Origin: Hahellaceae bacterium
Lineage (GTDB): Bacteria; Pseudomonadota; Gammaproteobacteria; Pseudomonadales; Oleiphilaceae
Reading direction: 5' to 3'
DNA length: 64,000 bases
Assembly: GCA_016716085.1 (NCBI GenBank)
Contig: JADJWY010000023.1
Span: 62,001 to 126,000, forward strand
Shown: piece by piece, positions 43,050 through 52,109 of the stretch
Layout of the letters: each line of letters starts with the position of its first letter
How positions within the stretch are numbered: position 1 is the stretch's first letter
Position numbers and translations under genes: made by a program
The notes under the pieces: model-generated
Databases searched by the model: none
What the model was told of the DNA's origin: nothing
The model's input: the letters and a program-made list of their open reading frames with translations, nothing else

Positions 43050-44093
43050 TCACTGCTTTTCCCCGTGTTCATGCTGATGATGAATATCGGGGTAATGTGG
43101 ATGGCTGTGTTCCAGCGGGGTATGGTGATGGAGGTGGGTATGCGGTTCGGCGCCATCCCACACAAAATCATGTTCATGCTGATGGTGATCGTCATGTATG
43201 TGGGCGTGGGTGTGGGACATCGGCGAATGCGTGTGCATATGATCATGCTGCTCAGTCAGGTGCAGCCACAGTCCAACCGCCATGGCAGAAAAACCCAGCA
43301 AAAATAATAAGCCGGGCGTTTCCTGAAGTATCAGCAGTGACAAGCTGGCACCCACAAACGGAGAAAACGAAAAATAGGCGCCGGTGCGTGCGGTTCCCAG
43401 ATGACGCAGCGCCAGCACAAACAGCACCAAACTGAGCCCATAGCCCAGAAAGCCAATGCCCATTGCTGGCCCCAGCGTGGCTTGGGCAGGCCACTCCGCT
43501 CCCCCTATAAGTGCAAGCGCAACATTGACGGCACCTGCCACGATTCCCTTCGCGCTCGCAATCTGAAGAGCATCACTGGCAGAGACTTTGCGCGTCAGAT
43601 TATTATCGATGGCCCAGCACAAACACGCCCCTGTTATCGCCAGAATGCCTGGTAACCCTCCAGCCTCGGGCACTTGTTCCCAGGACAGCAGCACGCTGCC
43701 CAACACAATGCTGGCCATGCCCCAAAAAATTCGCCGGTCAAAGTTCTCCTTGAATACGAACCAGGCCAGGAGTGCGGTCAATACGCCTTCAAGGTTTAGC
43801 AATAATGAGGCCGTTGATCCCGGTGTGCGAAATAGCCCGTACATTAACAGAGAGGGTGCCAACACGCCCCCAAACAGCACAGCGCCGCCAAACCATGGCA
43901 AATCGGATCGGGTCAGATAGGCAGACTGATTACGTGTTCTGGACAGGTGTCGCGCAGCCATGACCAGAAGCAGACCGAAACCACTTCCCAGATAGAGTAG
44001 CCCGGCCAGCATGACCGGACTCGTCTGATTGCTCAGGATTTTGGCGAGGGGGGTGCTGGCGCCAAAAAGAGCTGCCGCCAGTAGTGCATACAT
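43050..44093 (-). CDS. EamA/DMT transporter with a His-rich cytosolic tail
   Basis: 347 residues. Residues 1-275 form two EamA repeats with ten TM helices (ALLAAALFGASTPLAKILSN at the start, RTGAYFSFSPFVGASLSLLI in the second repeat). The last about 70 residues are packed with His and Asp: HDHMHTHSPMSHTHAHIHDD and HTHLHHHTPLEHSHPHYPDI. His-rich tails or loops are familiar from Zn, Co and Ni transporters but not usual in EamA proteins. A metal export or sensing role is inferred, strengthened by the metal-resistance neighbours. Convergent with chrA (19-bp gap). Confidence 0.82.
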   Translation of the reverse strand: MYALLAAALFGASTPLAKILSNQTSPVMLAGLLYLGSGFGLLLVMAARHLSRTRNQSAYLTRSDLPWFGGAVLFGGVLAPSLLMYGLFRTPGSTASLLLNLEGVLTALLAWFVFKENFDRRIFWGMASIVLGSVLLSWEQVPEAGGLPGILAITGACLCWAIDNNLTRKVSASDALQIASAKGIVAGAVNVALALIGGAEWPAQATLGPAMGIGFLGYGLSLVLFVLALRHLGTARTGAYFSFSPFVGASLSLLILQETPGLLFLLGFSAMAVGLWLHLTEQHDHMHTHSPMSHTHAHIHDDHHQHEHDFVWDGAEPHTHLHHHTPLEHSHPHYPDIHHQHEHGEKQ

Positions 44094-44332
44094 AATTCCA
44101 GAATTGATAGCTTGGCTCCCTGGGGCGTAAGCCCTAAAGGTATTTGGTTATTTCCTTAACTTCGGCAATGGCGGCCTCTGACTGACGATGCAGATGCGAT
44201 ACGCCTACAGCATAGTAACAATTTTCTAGAGGTGAGTTAATGCGATGGTAGCGAACACTCTGTGTGTTCATAGATGAATCAGGCAACCCAATTGCCGTCA
44301 ATCATGAGGCTGCTCTTGAGTAGCAGAATGCC

Positions 44333-44355
44333 GCCCCGGATCAATAGCCCGGGGC
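44333..44355 (-). terminator. Possible terminator hairpin after the porin gene
   Basis: A 7-bp GCCCCGG/CCGGGGC stem with a 9-base loop, just past the porin stop. No clear U-run follows, so termination efficiency is doubtful. The rest of the 289-bp gap 44094-44382 shows no gene. Confidence 0.3.
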
Positions 44356-44382
44356 GTTGTGGGTCAGATTGTTTCGACTTGA

Positions 44383-45651
44383 TTAAAACGCATACTGCAG
44401 ACGGGCAGAGATCGCGTTACCATCATCCTTGCTTCCGGCGGCCTTGGCTGAATCGCTCACCACGTTGTCGGTTGCACTCATGAGGTAGTTCAGGGCGACT
44501 TTCACGTTCTCGTTGGCGTACCAGTTCATACCGACGGTGTGAACGGTCGCTTCAGGATTTCCAGTGGCCGCTTTCACTTCACCTGATGCGTTATCAAAGC
44601 GGTAGAAGACTTCATAGGCGCCGCGCGCACCGGCAGGCTTAACGGCGTCGAATTTACCGCCATCAAGTTTGTAGCCTCGCGCTTCACCCGTCAGGGTATA
44701 GGCAACCTGAACGTTGTACCCTTCGGCGCTTTCGAGGTCGCCATCATTACCACCGTCCAGATTGCGGTTGATGTATTCCGCCTGTGCAGACAAAGGACCC
44801 ATGGCGTAAGCGGCCTCGATCATAAAGACGTCATCTTCTTTTGCAGTCTCATTCGTGCCCAGCGTAATCGCATCCGCTTTCTTGACCGCCATTGACGTTT
44901 TCACGCTTTGCGAGGTCTCGCGGTTATTGCGGTGCGCATAGTCCAGACCGAAGTGCAACACTCGACCGGCTTCGTTGATCGGCGCAATGACGGCACGGGC
45001 AACATAGGCGTAACTGTGCTTGCCATCATGGGCAAGACTGTCGTCATTCTGGAAAAGTCCCAGCGAACCGTAGAGCATTCCCCCGGTCGCGCTGACCTGA
45101 CCACCATACTGCTTAGCTGTCTGCCAGCCGCCCACATCCAGCACCATGGAACGCTCGATGGCCGTGATCCATTTGGAGCTGGTGGCGTGTTCCAGACCGA
45201 AATCGGCTTCGTATTTACCGAGCTTGATGGTCACCGGTGCAAATCCAACGTAATCAATATGCGCTTCGTCCCAGATGGCCGTGCTCTTATCCGTGTCGAT
45301 AGCCAGATTCATGACGTATTTCCAGTCAGTGTTTACTGTGCCGGAAAACTCGAGAAAGCTACGACGGAAGTAGAGGCTGTCAGCCGAGCCTGTATAGGCA
45401 ATGTTGTCAGCATCCGCGCCCACGCCGGACTTATGAAAAACGTCCTCATAAACGTCATAATCCAATTGCAGGCGACCGCCTACTTTGAAGGTAAACGTCT
45501 TGTCAACGGTACCGACTTCCAGACCACCTTTGGTTTTGATCACCAAATCCTGACCGTCTGACGTAACCGTTCCAGCGTGCGCAGTAGCTGAAGCTACGGC
45601 AGCGGCGAGTGTTGTAAGCGAAAGAGCAAAAAGGCGCTTCTCTGATGACAT
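44383..45651 (-). CDS. OprO/OprP-type outer-membrane porin
   Basis: 422 residues with signal peptide (ending ATAHAGT). The porin_O_P pattern follows: KTFTFKVGGRLQLDYDVYED near the start, SLYFRRSFLEFSGTVNTDWK, DIKLGKYEADFGLEH-like VTIKLGKYEADFGLEHATSS, and amphipathic beta-strands to a terminal aromatic LQYAF, as needed for outer-membrane insertion. OprP/OprO are phosphate and polyphosphate channels. No clear Pho box lies in the 208-bp upstream gap, so substrate and regulation are uncertain. Transcribed alone. Confidence 0.85.
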   Translation of the reverse strand: MSSEKRLFALSLTTLAAAVASATAHAGTVTSDGQDLVIKTKGGLEVGTVDKTFTFKVGGRLQLDYDVYEDVFHKSGVGADADNIAYTGSADSLYFRRSFLEFSGTVNTDWKYVMNLAIDTDKSTAIWDEAHIDYVGFAPVTIKLGKYEADFGLEHATSSKWITAIERSMVLDVGGWQTAKQYGGQVSATGGMLYGSLGLFQNDDSLAHDGKHSYAYVARAVIAPINEAGRVLHFGLDYAHRNNRETSQSVKTSMAVKKADAITLGTNETAKEDDVFMIEAAYAMGPLSAQAEYINRNLDGGNDGDLESAEGYNVQVAYTLTGEARGYKLDGGKFDAVKPAGARGAYEVFYRFDNASGEVKAATGNPEATVHTVGMNWYANENVKVALNYLMSATDNVVSDSAKAAGSKDDGNAISARLQYAF

Positions 45652-45862
45652 AATTGACTACTCCTAGCGAGCAAATGAATGAACGAGGGCATTTTCATCT
45701 GCCAACATGAAAGATTTTGTTCAATTAAATGAAGGTTTTGTGACAACCAGAATGATTGAAGTGTGATTGCAATCTCGTTATCTCTGACAACTCATCCATT
45801 CCGACGATACCGTTAATAAGCACCCAAAAAGTAGAATCGCGCAAAACTACAAGGAGTGAGTG

Positions 45863-46657
45863 ATGAAGGCAGTAAAACCTGTTTCTCTGGCCTTAGGCGC
45901 GTTGGGACTCGGCGTCATGGTTTTTAGCTATTTTATGCGTGATTCTGATCCTGCTACTCAGGGCATGCCTTTTCCGGAAATCACCTCTGATGCCAGACAG
46001 GAGGGCTTGCCAAATGCAATGACGTCTGCTGATCCGACATCCGGCTTAAACAGTGTCAAAACGGGTCCGTCGCCTGCACTAACGCAACCTGAAAATGATG
46101 GTCGCGAAATCCCCCCACTTGAATACTCGCTTGAGACCCGAATAGAACTTATGCAAGCCCGCCGCCCGGATCAGTCATTCGATCCCGTGGCGGTCGATCA
46201 GGCTGTGCAACAACCGGCTGCGTGGTCGGTAGACCCCGCGGTTGCCGAATCGCTGGGGCTCGACGACGAAGAGCGATATGACGGTCGTGAATTTATTCGA
46301 TTCTCGCCACTGAAACTTGAGTCCATGATGCCCGGTGACGAAATGGAAATCCCGCTCGACCAGGAAAACGCCACGTTCAACATGGTGGTGGACTCAGTGG
46401 AAGTGTTCCCCGATGGAAACGTGGCCTGGCGAGGGCATTTAAAAGATTTTCCAGCTGAAAATCAGATTTCATTTACCCGTGGCATCGATCTGACCGTGGG
46501 CAATATCACGCTGCCCGACAAGCAATTTACGGTGCAGGCTCAGGGTGAAAAAGGCTGGGTGGTTAACAGCTTCACGCTCTTTAAAGGTGGCGACGAGCAT
46601 ATGTTCCCAGTGGACGATAACGGCGAAGATTCGTCACCTCAAAGAACAACAAATTGA
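45863..46657 (+). CDS. Membrane-anchored propeptide-like protein, copy 1
   Basis: About 264 residues. One N-terminal TM helix (VSLALGALGLGVMVFSYFM), a low-complexity acidic/Pro linker, then a domain at about 140-250: DGREFIRFSPLKLESMMPGD, EIPLDQENATFNMVVDSVEV, GNVAWRGHLKDFP, NQISFTRGIDLTVGNITLPD and KGWVVNSFTLFKGGDEHMF. This resembles the N-terminal pro-domain that reprolysin-like metalloproteases normally carry in the same chain. Here it is a separate gene 23 bp upstream of the protease. The ATG at 45863 follows AAGGAG by 6 bp. A role as tethered inhibitor or foldase is inferred. A paralogous pair is at 48585/49485. Confidence 0.6.
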   Translation: MKAVKPVSLALGALGLGVMVFSYFMRDSDPATQGMPFPEITSDARQEGLPNAMTSADPTSGLNSVKTGPSPALTQPENDGREIPPLEYSLETRIELMQARRPDQSFDPVAVDQAVQQPAAWSVDPAVAESLGLDDEERYDGREFIRFSPLKLESMMPGDEMEIPLDQENATFNMVVDSVEVFPDGNVAWRGHLKDFPAENQISFTRGIDLTVGNITLPDKQFTVQAQGEKGWVVNSFTLFKGGDEHMFPVDDNGEDSSPQRTTN

Positions 46658-46680
46658 ATACTAAAGACTAGGAGGTCTTA

Positions 46681-47682
46681 ATGCGCGTGCTACAACTGAA
46701 CCATTGGCTGGCTCTGTCATCCCTCATTCTCCCCCTATCGGCGCAGGCCGTGACGGTCGACTTGATGGTGGTATATGACAGCTACTCAAAACAATACTTT
46801 AACAATCAACCCAGCACAGCCATACGCGGGTGGGTCGATCAGGTGAATGCTGCTATGCAGAACAGCCAGGTCGATGTCCAGATTCGCCTGGTCGGAACCG
46901 TTGAGCGTGAAGTTGCCGGAAGCGACATGGGGTCAGTGCTGGGCAATCTGCGCACTGACAGTTTCGTTGCGCAGAAGCGTTCTGAATTTGGTGCGGACTA
47001 CGTTCCCCTGGTCGACAGTAGCGGTAATTGCGGCGTTGGCTATGTCGCGGTGGATCGTAACTATGCATTCAACGTAGTCGGCCCCAAATGTGGCGCGTTA
47101 ACCATGGCTCACGAACTGGGTCATACCCTTGGTCTCGCTCACTCACGCCGCCAGGGGGATACACGCGGAGCTCGTTACAGTTATGCCATGGGGCATGGTG
47201 TTGACAATTCCTTCGCAACCATCATGACCTATGAATGGCTGTTTAACGCGCCAAAAGTTGCCAAGTATTCGAACCCTAATATTTCCTGTAACGGACGTCC
47301 ATGTGGGGTTCCAGATGGGTACTCAAACTCAGCAGATGCGGCACGTGCCATCAACAATGTGAAAAATGAAATCTCGGGTTTCATGCCGACCCGCTCGGGT
47401 GGCGGAACAACCGGTGGTGGTGACACGGGTGTCGCCGGTGTTTGTATCTACGAGCACATCAATTATCAGGGCGCGTCGCTCTGCTTCGGCCAAACCACTC
47501 AGAACTTGCCGGCGAGCTGGAATGACAAACTCTCCTCCGTGAAAGTGGGCTCAGGGTATACTGTCAAACTGACCAAGCATATCAATGGGGCGGGGGCCAG
47601 TGTTGTGCTTACCGCGAATACGCCATGGATCGGCAGCACCTTCAATGACCGCGCCAGTTTCTTAAGCGTCACGAAAAACTAA
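46681..47682 (+). CDS. Secreted reprolysin-like zinc metalloprotease with C-terminal crystallin fold
   Basis: 333 residues. Signal peptide (ending AQAVT), then directly the catalytic domain without a propeptide: VTVDLMVVYDSYSKQYF, the zinc site HELGHTLGLAH (three His ligands, Glu base) and the Met-turn ATIMTYEW. A disulfide-type CNGRPCG follows. A Gly/Thr linker (GGGTTGGGDTG) leads to a beta/gamma-crystallin domain (about 250-333, VCIYEHINYQGASLCFGQTT, then FNDRASFLSVTKN). Metzincin family M12B-like. AGGAGG lies upstream of the ATG. Paired with the membrane-anchored propeptide-like gene upstream. The last 14 bp overlap the GIY-YIG gene on the other strand. Confidence 0.88.
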   Translation: MRVLQLNHWLALSSLILPLSAQAVTVDLMVVYDSYSKQYFNNQPSTAIRGWVDQVNAAMQNSQVDVQIRLVGTVEREVAGSDMGSVLGNLRTDSFVAQKRSEFGADYVPLVDSSGNCGVGYVAVDRNYAFNVVGPKCGALTMAHELGHTLGLAHSRRQGDTRGARYSYAMGHGVDNSFATIMTYEWLFNAPKVAKYSNPNISCNGRPCGVPDGYSNSADAARAINNVKNEISGFMPTRSGGGTTGGGDTGVAGVCIYEHINYQGASLCFGQTTQNLPASWNDKLSSVKVGSGYTVKLTKHINGAGASVVLTANTPWIGSTFNDRASFLSVTKN

Positions 47683-47944
47683 GCGCTGCCAGTTTCTTAT
47701 CCCTTGGTAGTTTCTTGATCGCGTACTCCGCTCGACTGGCTGTGGCGCGATCAGGATAGGCTCGCTGGGCAACAATGCACAGGGGAGGGTTGCTTCGGGT
47801 GTATTTTGCACCCTTTCCTGCTTTATGGGCCTCAAAACGCGCCTGCACATCTTTGGCTATCCCGCAGTAATAGTGGTTATTGTGGCAGAGCAATAAATAA
47901 ACAAACCATGATGATTCTTCGGTTCTGAGGGCTGGATCGGACAT
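47669..47944 (-). CDS. GIY-YIG domain protein, UPF0213 type
   Basis: 91 residues: WFVYLLLCHNNHYYCGIAKD (the GIY-YIG core as VYLL...YYCGI), then VQARFEAHKAGKGAKYTRSN, PLCIVAQRAYPDRATASRAE and YAIKKLPRDKKLAALS. UPF0213 proteins are single-domain GIY-YIG nuclease-like proteins of unclear function. The ATG at 47944 (MSDPALR) is chosen; a longer frame up to 48151 is not conserved. Convergent with the first protease gene. Confidence 0.85.
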   Translation of the reverse strand: MSDPALRTEESSWFVYLLLCHNNHYYCGIAKDVQARFEAHKAGKGAKYTRSNPPLCIVAQRAYPDRATASRAEYAIKKLPRDKKLAALSFS

Positions 47945-48069
47945 AAAATGCATCTTTATTGATCTAAATGCGTGTGAGCATTTGCAGGGTCTGGACTGTT
48001 CGACTAAATACATTAAGTGTAGGCCGAAAGCGCCTGCACTTTTACGACGACAGACAGGATAAGCCCCAT

Positions 48070-48384
48070 ATGAACAAAAGAGAAATGATTGACGGGATCG
48101 CCAGTGTAACTGGCTTGAGCAAAAAGGATTCGGAAAGTGCCTTGAATGCAACCTTTCAACAGATTACCGGAGCACTGGCAAAAGGAGACGAGGTCTCCAT
48201 TCTGGGATTTGGTTCCTTCAAGGTGAAAGAGAGAGCCGCACGCACCGGCCGCAACCCCAAAAATGGAGAGCCGATTAAAATCAAAGCAGCCAAAGTACCG
48301 TCCTTCAAACCGGGCTCTTTGTTGAAAGAATCCGTCAACGCTGCCAAGAAACCTGCGAAAGCCAAGAAAGCGGCGAAAGCCTGA
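48070..48384 (+). CDS. HU-family DNA-binding protein with Lys/Ala tail
   Basis: 104 residues. The HU/IHF fold comprises residues 1-90: MNKREMIDGIASVTGLSKKD, GDEVSILGFGSFKVKERAAR and the DNA-intercalating arm TGRNPKNGEPIKIKAAKVPS, with FKPGSLLKESV at the end. A short C-terminal extension (AAKKPAKAKKAAKA) is histone H1-like and absent from E. coli HU. ATG at 48070. A strong hairpin terminator lies 12 bp after the stop. It sits between the two propeptide/protease pairs without an obvious functional link. Confidence 0.92.
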   Translation: MNKREMIDGIASVTGLSKKDSESALNATFQQITGALAKGDEVSILGFGSFKVKERAARTGRNPKNGEPIKIKAAKVPSFKPGSLLKESVNAAKKPAKAKKAAKA

Positions 48385-48395
48385 TCCTCTGCCGT

Positions 48396-48424
48396 GGTTG
48401 CCCTCGCATCAGCTGAGGGCAACC
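48396..48424 (+). terminator. Hairpin terminator after the HU gene
   Basis: A perfect 10-bp stem GGTTGCCCTC/GAGGGCAACC with a 9-base loop, 12 bp past the HU stop. Only a short T-run (ATTTT at 48438) follows at some distance. Confidence 0.6.
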
Positions 48425-48584
48425 GGCTCGCCACGCCATTTTATCGCGTCATTCCCAAACGGATAAAATGTGATCCCCCCTCAATTTGATCATTCAAAGA
48501 CCAATATCGTCGATTTGAACGATTTTTCTACACTTGTAATATTTATACCTTAACTGCTTTCAAGCATTCCGATGAGCTGAGAGC

Positions 48585-49451
48585 ATGATAAGAATAATTC
48601 TCTTTAATGTAGTGTTTTTTGTGGTGGTCGGCGCCGCGACCTATTTTTTTAGCCTGGAAGCAGATCGCTTCAGCGAGCCCCAGACACTGACATCGCCCCC
48701 AACGACATCAGCACCTTCAGGAGCCGACGCCACAGCAATCATGCCGGTTAGTACTGATGATATTGAAAACTCCCTTCCATTACCTGTCAGCCTTAGCCAG
48801 GTTGCGGCCACAGAAGATGCAACGGAGGGCGACTCTGAAACGTTAGCATTGCCCGACAGAAACCCCGCCTATGCAACCTTTGGTGATCGGTATGCTGAAA
48901 TCAGTGCACGTCGCGAGGGAAGGGTGCCACCGCCCCAGATCCTGCTGAATGCAAGCCAACACGCTGCGGTCTGGCAGTCAAGCGAAAAGCCTTCACAACT
49001 GCACAATCTGTCAGATGAAGACGCAACGGATGGGCGTGAGTTTATCCAGTTCAATCCGCTGAAACTGGAATCACTGGTTGCGGGGGATCAGTTTGAAATC
49101 AGTCTCAGCCAGACCGCCAGAACCTATAACGTCATTGTTGACGAGGTCGAAAGCTATGACAACGGCCGCAATGTCACCTGGCGTGGCCGCTTAGAGGGCG
49201 TAGAGGGCTTTAATCAGGTCTCCCTCACCCGCGGAGAAAAGGGGTTGGTGGTTGGCGGCCTGACCACCCCGGATGGCAATTTCCAAATAGAAGTCCACGG
49301 TGATCAGGGATGGGTCGCCAACAGCGCAACTTTGTTCAAGGGGGTTGATCAGCAGGTCATCGTCCCTCCTGAACTCATCGAAAACCCACCGTCAGGCGTG
49401 GTTTACCTGCCTGCTGAAACCTTCAGCGAGCATGACATAACAACACACTAA
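48585..49451 (+). CDS. Membrane-anchored propeptide-like protein, copy 2
   Basis: 288 residues, paralogous to the gene at 45863. N-terminal TM helix (IILFNVVFFVVVGAATYFFS), a long Thr/Ser/Pro linker, then the same domain: DGREFIQFNPLKLESLVAGD, FEISLSQTARTYNVIVDEVE, NVTWRGRLEGVEG, NQVSLTRGEKGLVVGGLTTP and GWVANSATLFKGVDQQV. It lies 33 bp upstream of the second metalloprotease. The shared, spaced landmarks (DGREFI.F.PLKLES, W-R-G, TRG, GW..NS.TLFKG) define a family always ahead of a protease in this window. Pro-domain-like function in trans is inferred, not known. Confidence 0.6.
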   Translation: MIRIILFNVVFFVVVGAATYFFSLEADRFSEPQTLTSPPTTSAPSGADATAIMPVSTDDIENSLPLPVSLSQVAATEDATEGDSETLALPDRNPAYATFGDRYAEISARREGRVPPPQILLNASQHAAVWQSSEKPSQLHNLSDEDATDGREFIQFNPLKLESLVAGDQFEISLSQTARTYNVIVDEVESYDNGRNVTWRGRLEGVEGFNQVSLTRGEKGLVVGGLTTPDGNFQIEVHGDQGWVANSATLFKGVDQQVIVPPELIENPPSGVVYLPAETFSEHDITTH

Positions 49452-49484
49452 AAAAACAAGAGCCGTTTCATGGAGACAGACAAG

Positions 49485-50549
49485 ATGAACCTACTAAAAA
49501 CCCGAATCAGGCAGATGGCAGGCTGCGCGGTTTTCGCGCTCACCACGGCCCAATCTGCACAGGCTGTTACGGTGGACTTACTGGTCGCGTATGACGATGC
49601 GACCAACCGCCATTTCAATGGCCAGGTCGATACCGCGATGCGCAGCTGGGTCGATCAGATCAATGGAATCTACCGCAACAGTCAGATTGATGTGCAGTTG
49701 CGTCTGGCGGGCACCATGCACTACAACATCGGCGGTGCGGATATGGGGCAAGTGCTGGGCGCTATTCGTGTCGATGGCAATATTGCCCGTAAACGCGATG
49801 AAGTCGGGGCCGACATGGTCACCCAACTTCATGCCACCGGGAACTGCGGTCTCGGCTATGTTGCAGTCTCGAGGGACTGGGCATTTAACGTTGTTGGACC
49901 CGGCTGTGGGGCGCAGGTGCTTGCCCATGAACTGGGACACAACATGGGACTTTCTCATTCGCGAAAGCAGGGCGATCAGGGCGGAGCCCGGTTTCCTTAT
50001 GCGCTGGGGCATGGCGTAGATGGCGTCTTTGCGACCACCATGGCTTATCCCGGCGTCTTCAACACAAACTGGTTGCCCACGTTTTCCAATCCAAATACGT
50101 CCTGTAACGGTTTGCCATGTGGCATCCCTGAAGGCCATCCGCAACAGGCCGATGGCGCCAAGGCCATTAACAATGTCCGGGGTGAACTGGCTGATTTTAA
50201 GCCGACCAAATTTATCGACGGAAATTCTGACACCCTGACTGCGGGCCAAATGCTCAGAGCGGGGCAATCGCTGGTCAGCCGCAGTGGTCGCTTCCGTGTG
50301 AGCATGCAAACTGATGGCAATCTGGTGGTTTATAACCCGACCCGTGCACTCTGGGCCTCCGGCACCTATCGAAGCGACGCCAACTTACTGGCGATGCAAA
50401 CCGACGGCAACCTGGTTCTGTACGGACCCAGTGGCCCCCGCTGGGCTAGCAATACCTGGAGATCGCCAGCCAACAAACTCGTTATGCAGGACGATGGAAA
50501 CCTTGTGATGTATGGCCCTAACCCGGATTTCTCGCGAACCTACCGATAA
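49485..50549 (+). CDS. Secreted reprolysin-like metalloprotease, truncated by an IS within its lectin region
   Basis: Signal peptide (ending AQAVT), catalytic metzincin domain with VTVDLLVAYDDATNRHFNGQ, zinc site HELGHNMGLSH and Met-turn TTMAYPG, then a bulb-type (B_lectin) domain with three QxDxNxVxY mannose-binding motifs (MQTDGNLVVY, MQTDGNLVLY, MQDDGNLVMY). The chain now ends after eight codons (PDFSRTYR) contributed by the IS1380-family end at 50522. Without the insert it would continue at 52114 into a second lectin domain, total 470 residues. The ATG at 49485 follows GGAGAC; an upstream ATG at 49470 is less likely. The remaining product may still be an active protease. Confidence 0.85.
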   Translation: MNLLKTRIRQMAGCAVFALTTAQSAQAVTVDLLVAYDDATNRHFNGQVDTAMRSWVDQINGIYRNSQIDVQLRLAGTMHYNIGGADMGQVLGAIRVDGNIARKRDEVGADMVTQLHATGNCGLGYVAVSRDWAFNVVGPGCGAQVLAHELGHNMGLSHSRKQGDQGGARFPYALGHGVDGVFATTMAYPGVFNTNWLPTFSNPNTSCNGLPCGIPEGHPQQADGAKAINNVRGELADFKPTKFIDGNSDTLTAGQMLRAGQSLVSRSGRFRVSMQTDGNLVVYNPTRALWASGTYRSDANLLAMQTDGNLVLYGPSGPRWASNTWRSPANKLVMQDDGNLVMYGPNPDFSRTYR

Positions 50550-52109
50550 TCGACTCTGCCTCTGATTCTTGTCGGTAGCCAGGTGTTTATCGCGTGGATG
50601 ACGCAATTTTCAGGTTAATTATTGACCTTTTTCGATTTCAAGGCGCAACTTTCCCATAACCCCGATTTTTCAGGCCGGGGCAGCCCGCTCATTTTCAGGT
50701 AAATCCTAAACGCTGGATAAGACCGGCGAATAATTCTTGGTAAGGATAGGCTTCGCTCAGCATAAACCGAATACGCCGGGTATTCCGAATGACTACGGCG
50801 CCCAGTTTCAACAGTTTTAGTCGCAACGAATGGATGGATGCGCTCGCCAGCTCTGTTCCTTTCAGCAGCTTGCGTAACTCTTCAAACAACTCATACGCAA
50901 AGCCTGATAACAGCATGCGCCATTGATTCACCCACCACCTGGGGCTGGAGGTGCGATCTGCAAACAGGTTCAGCTGCTGATCTTTGATGCGGTTTTCCAT
51001 GCGGCCGGCCAGGTATCTCCGCGAGCACAATAAAGGTCGCGGTAGAGTTCTCTTGCTTTTTCCTCCAGCAAACTCGTCACGATGAAGCGCGGATTATCTC
51101 CCTTGTCGCTGACCTCGATTTTGGCGACGACGAAGCGACTTTTGCCCCATGAATCGGCTGCGTAAGCCAGCGGCATAAAGAATCGTTGTTTCTCTCCGGT
51201 CAGCTCATGCATTTGCCGGGCAATCACGAAGCCCTTTTCGGCTTTGGCTTGCAGGCGCGAGTTGCGGGCAAGGCCCACCACATAGTCCACGCCGTGCCGT
51301 TCACACCAGCGCAGCATCCGGTGACGGCAGAATCCGCTGTCTGCCCGCAGGATAATCTGGGTATCAGGCCAATAGCTGCGGATAAACTTCACCAGCAGGC
51401 TGGTGATCGCCCAACTGTGTTTGGCGCCATCGATATTGCTTGGTCGCAAATAGCTGACCAACAAATGTCGGCCACAGAAAACATAAAGCGGCAAATAACA
51501 GTAATGGTCGTAGTAGCCGTTGAAGAAACGACCCTCTTGCTTACCATGTAACTCAATGTCGGTGGCGTCAAAATCCAGCACAATCCTTTTGGGTGCCTTT
51601 TTATGAGCATCAATGAAACGCTGCCATAGAACTCGATGTGCGGCGACAACTGCTTGCCGGTCAACGGCCTGTTCCATTCTGCCCAGCGTCGCTTTGCTGG
51701 CCAGGGGCGTGATGCGATTGAGTGCAGTTTGAAACGCCAGATCAGAGCGCAGGTTGTCGTGGTCATTGAGGTCTTCATAACCACAGGCAAGGCCATAAAC
51801 CCGTTGCCGAATCAGATCGACGAGTTCATGTTTTACTTTACCTGCCTGACGGGAATCCTCAAGGCAAGCGGCTACATCCTGAGTTAAGCGGCATCTACGG
51901 TCAATTTCACGTAACAGCAGCAAACCGGCATCCGAGGTGATGTGACCACCCGAAAAATCGGCTTGAATCTGGCGTTTTTTCAGTGGCGAAAAGGTAAAGG
52001 ATTCTGGTAACATTTTGTCCAACGGCGTTTGTGTTTATTTTTGGGTATAAGCAACTGAAATTTAAACACAATTCGCCGTTTTTTGTTAGTGCTTCAGGAG
52101 AAATCCGGG
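50522..52109. mobile_element. IS1380-family insertion sequence with 4-bp target duplication
   Basis: A 1,588-bp element. Both ends begin CCCGGATTTCTC (50522-50533, and complement at 52098-52109), in line with IS1380 ends. It is flanked by CTAA at 50518-50521 and 52110-52113, the 4-bp duplication expected for the family. It contains one transposase gene on the minus strand, which is frameshifted. It splits the second metalloprotease within a lectin motif. Confidence 0.92.
50695..52022 (-). pseudogene. IS1380-family transposase, frameshifted
   Basis: The first 350 codons (52022 to about 51005) give a DDE_Tnp_1-type transposase: LKKRQIQADFSGGHITSDAG, the DDE residues in VLDFDATDIELHGKQEG and ILRADSGFCRHRMLRWCERH, and IVTSLLEEKARELYRDLYCA. 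The frame is lost at about 51005, where another frame continues GRMENRIKDQQLNLFADRTS, the conserved catalytic-Glu/C-terminal region, to a stop at 50695. A 1-2 bp indel is inferred. It could in principle be a programmed frameshift, but no slippery run is evident at the junction, so a dead copy is more likely. Confidence 0.85.

Noticed and set aside
43065..43435. Two plus-strand frames rich in Met and Val under the His-rich tail
   Set aside because: They are antisense shadows of the His codons in the EamA tail.
50578..51187. Possible programmed frameshift in the IS1380 transposase
   Set aside because: IS1380 transposases are normally single ORFs and no slippery heptamer is seen at the break.
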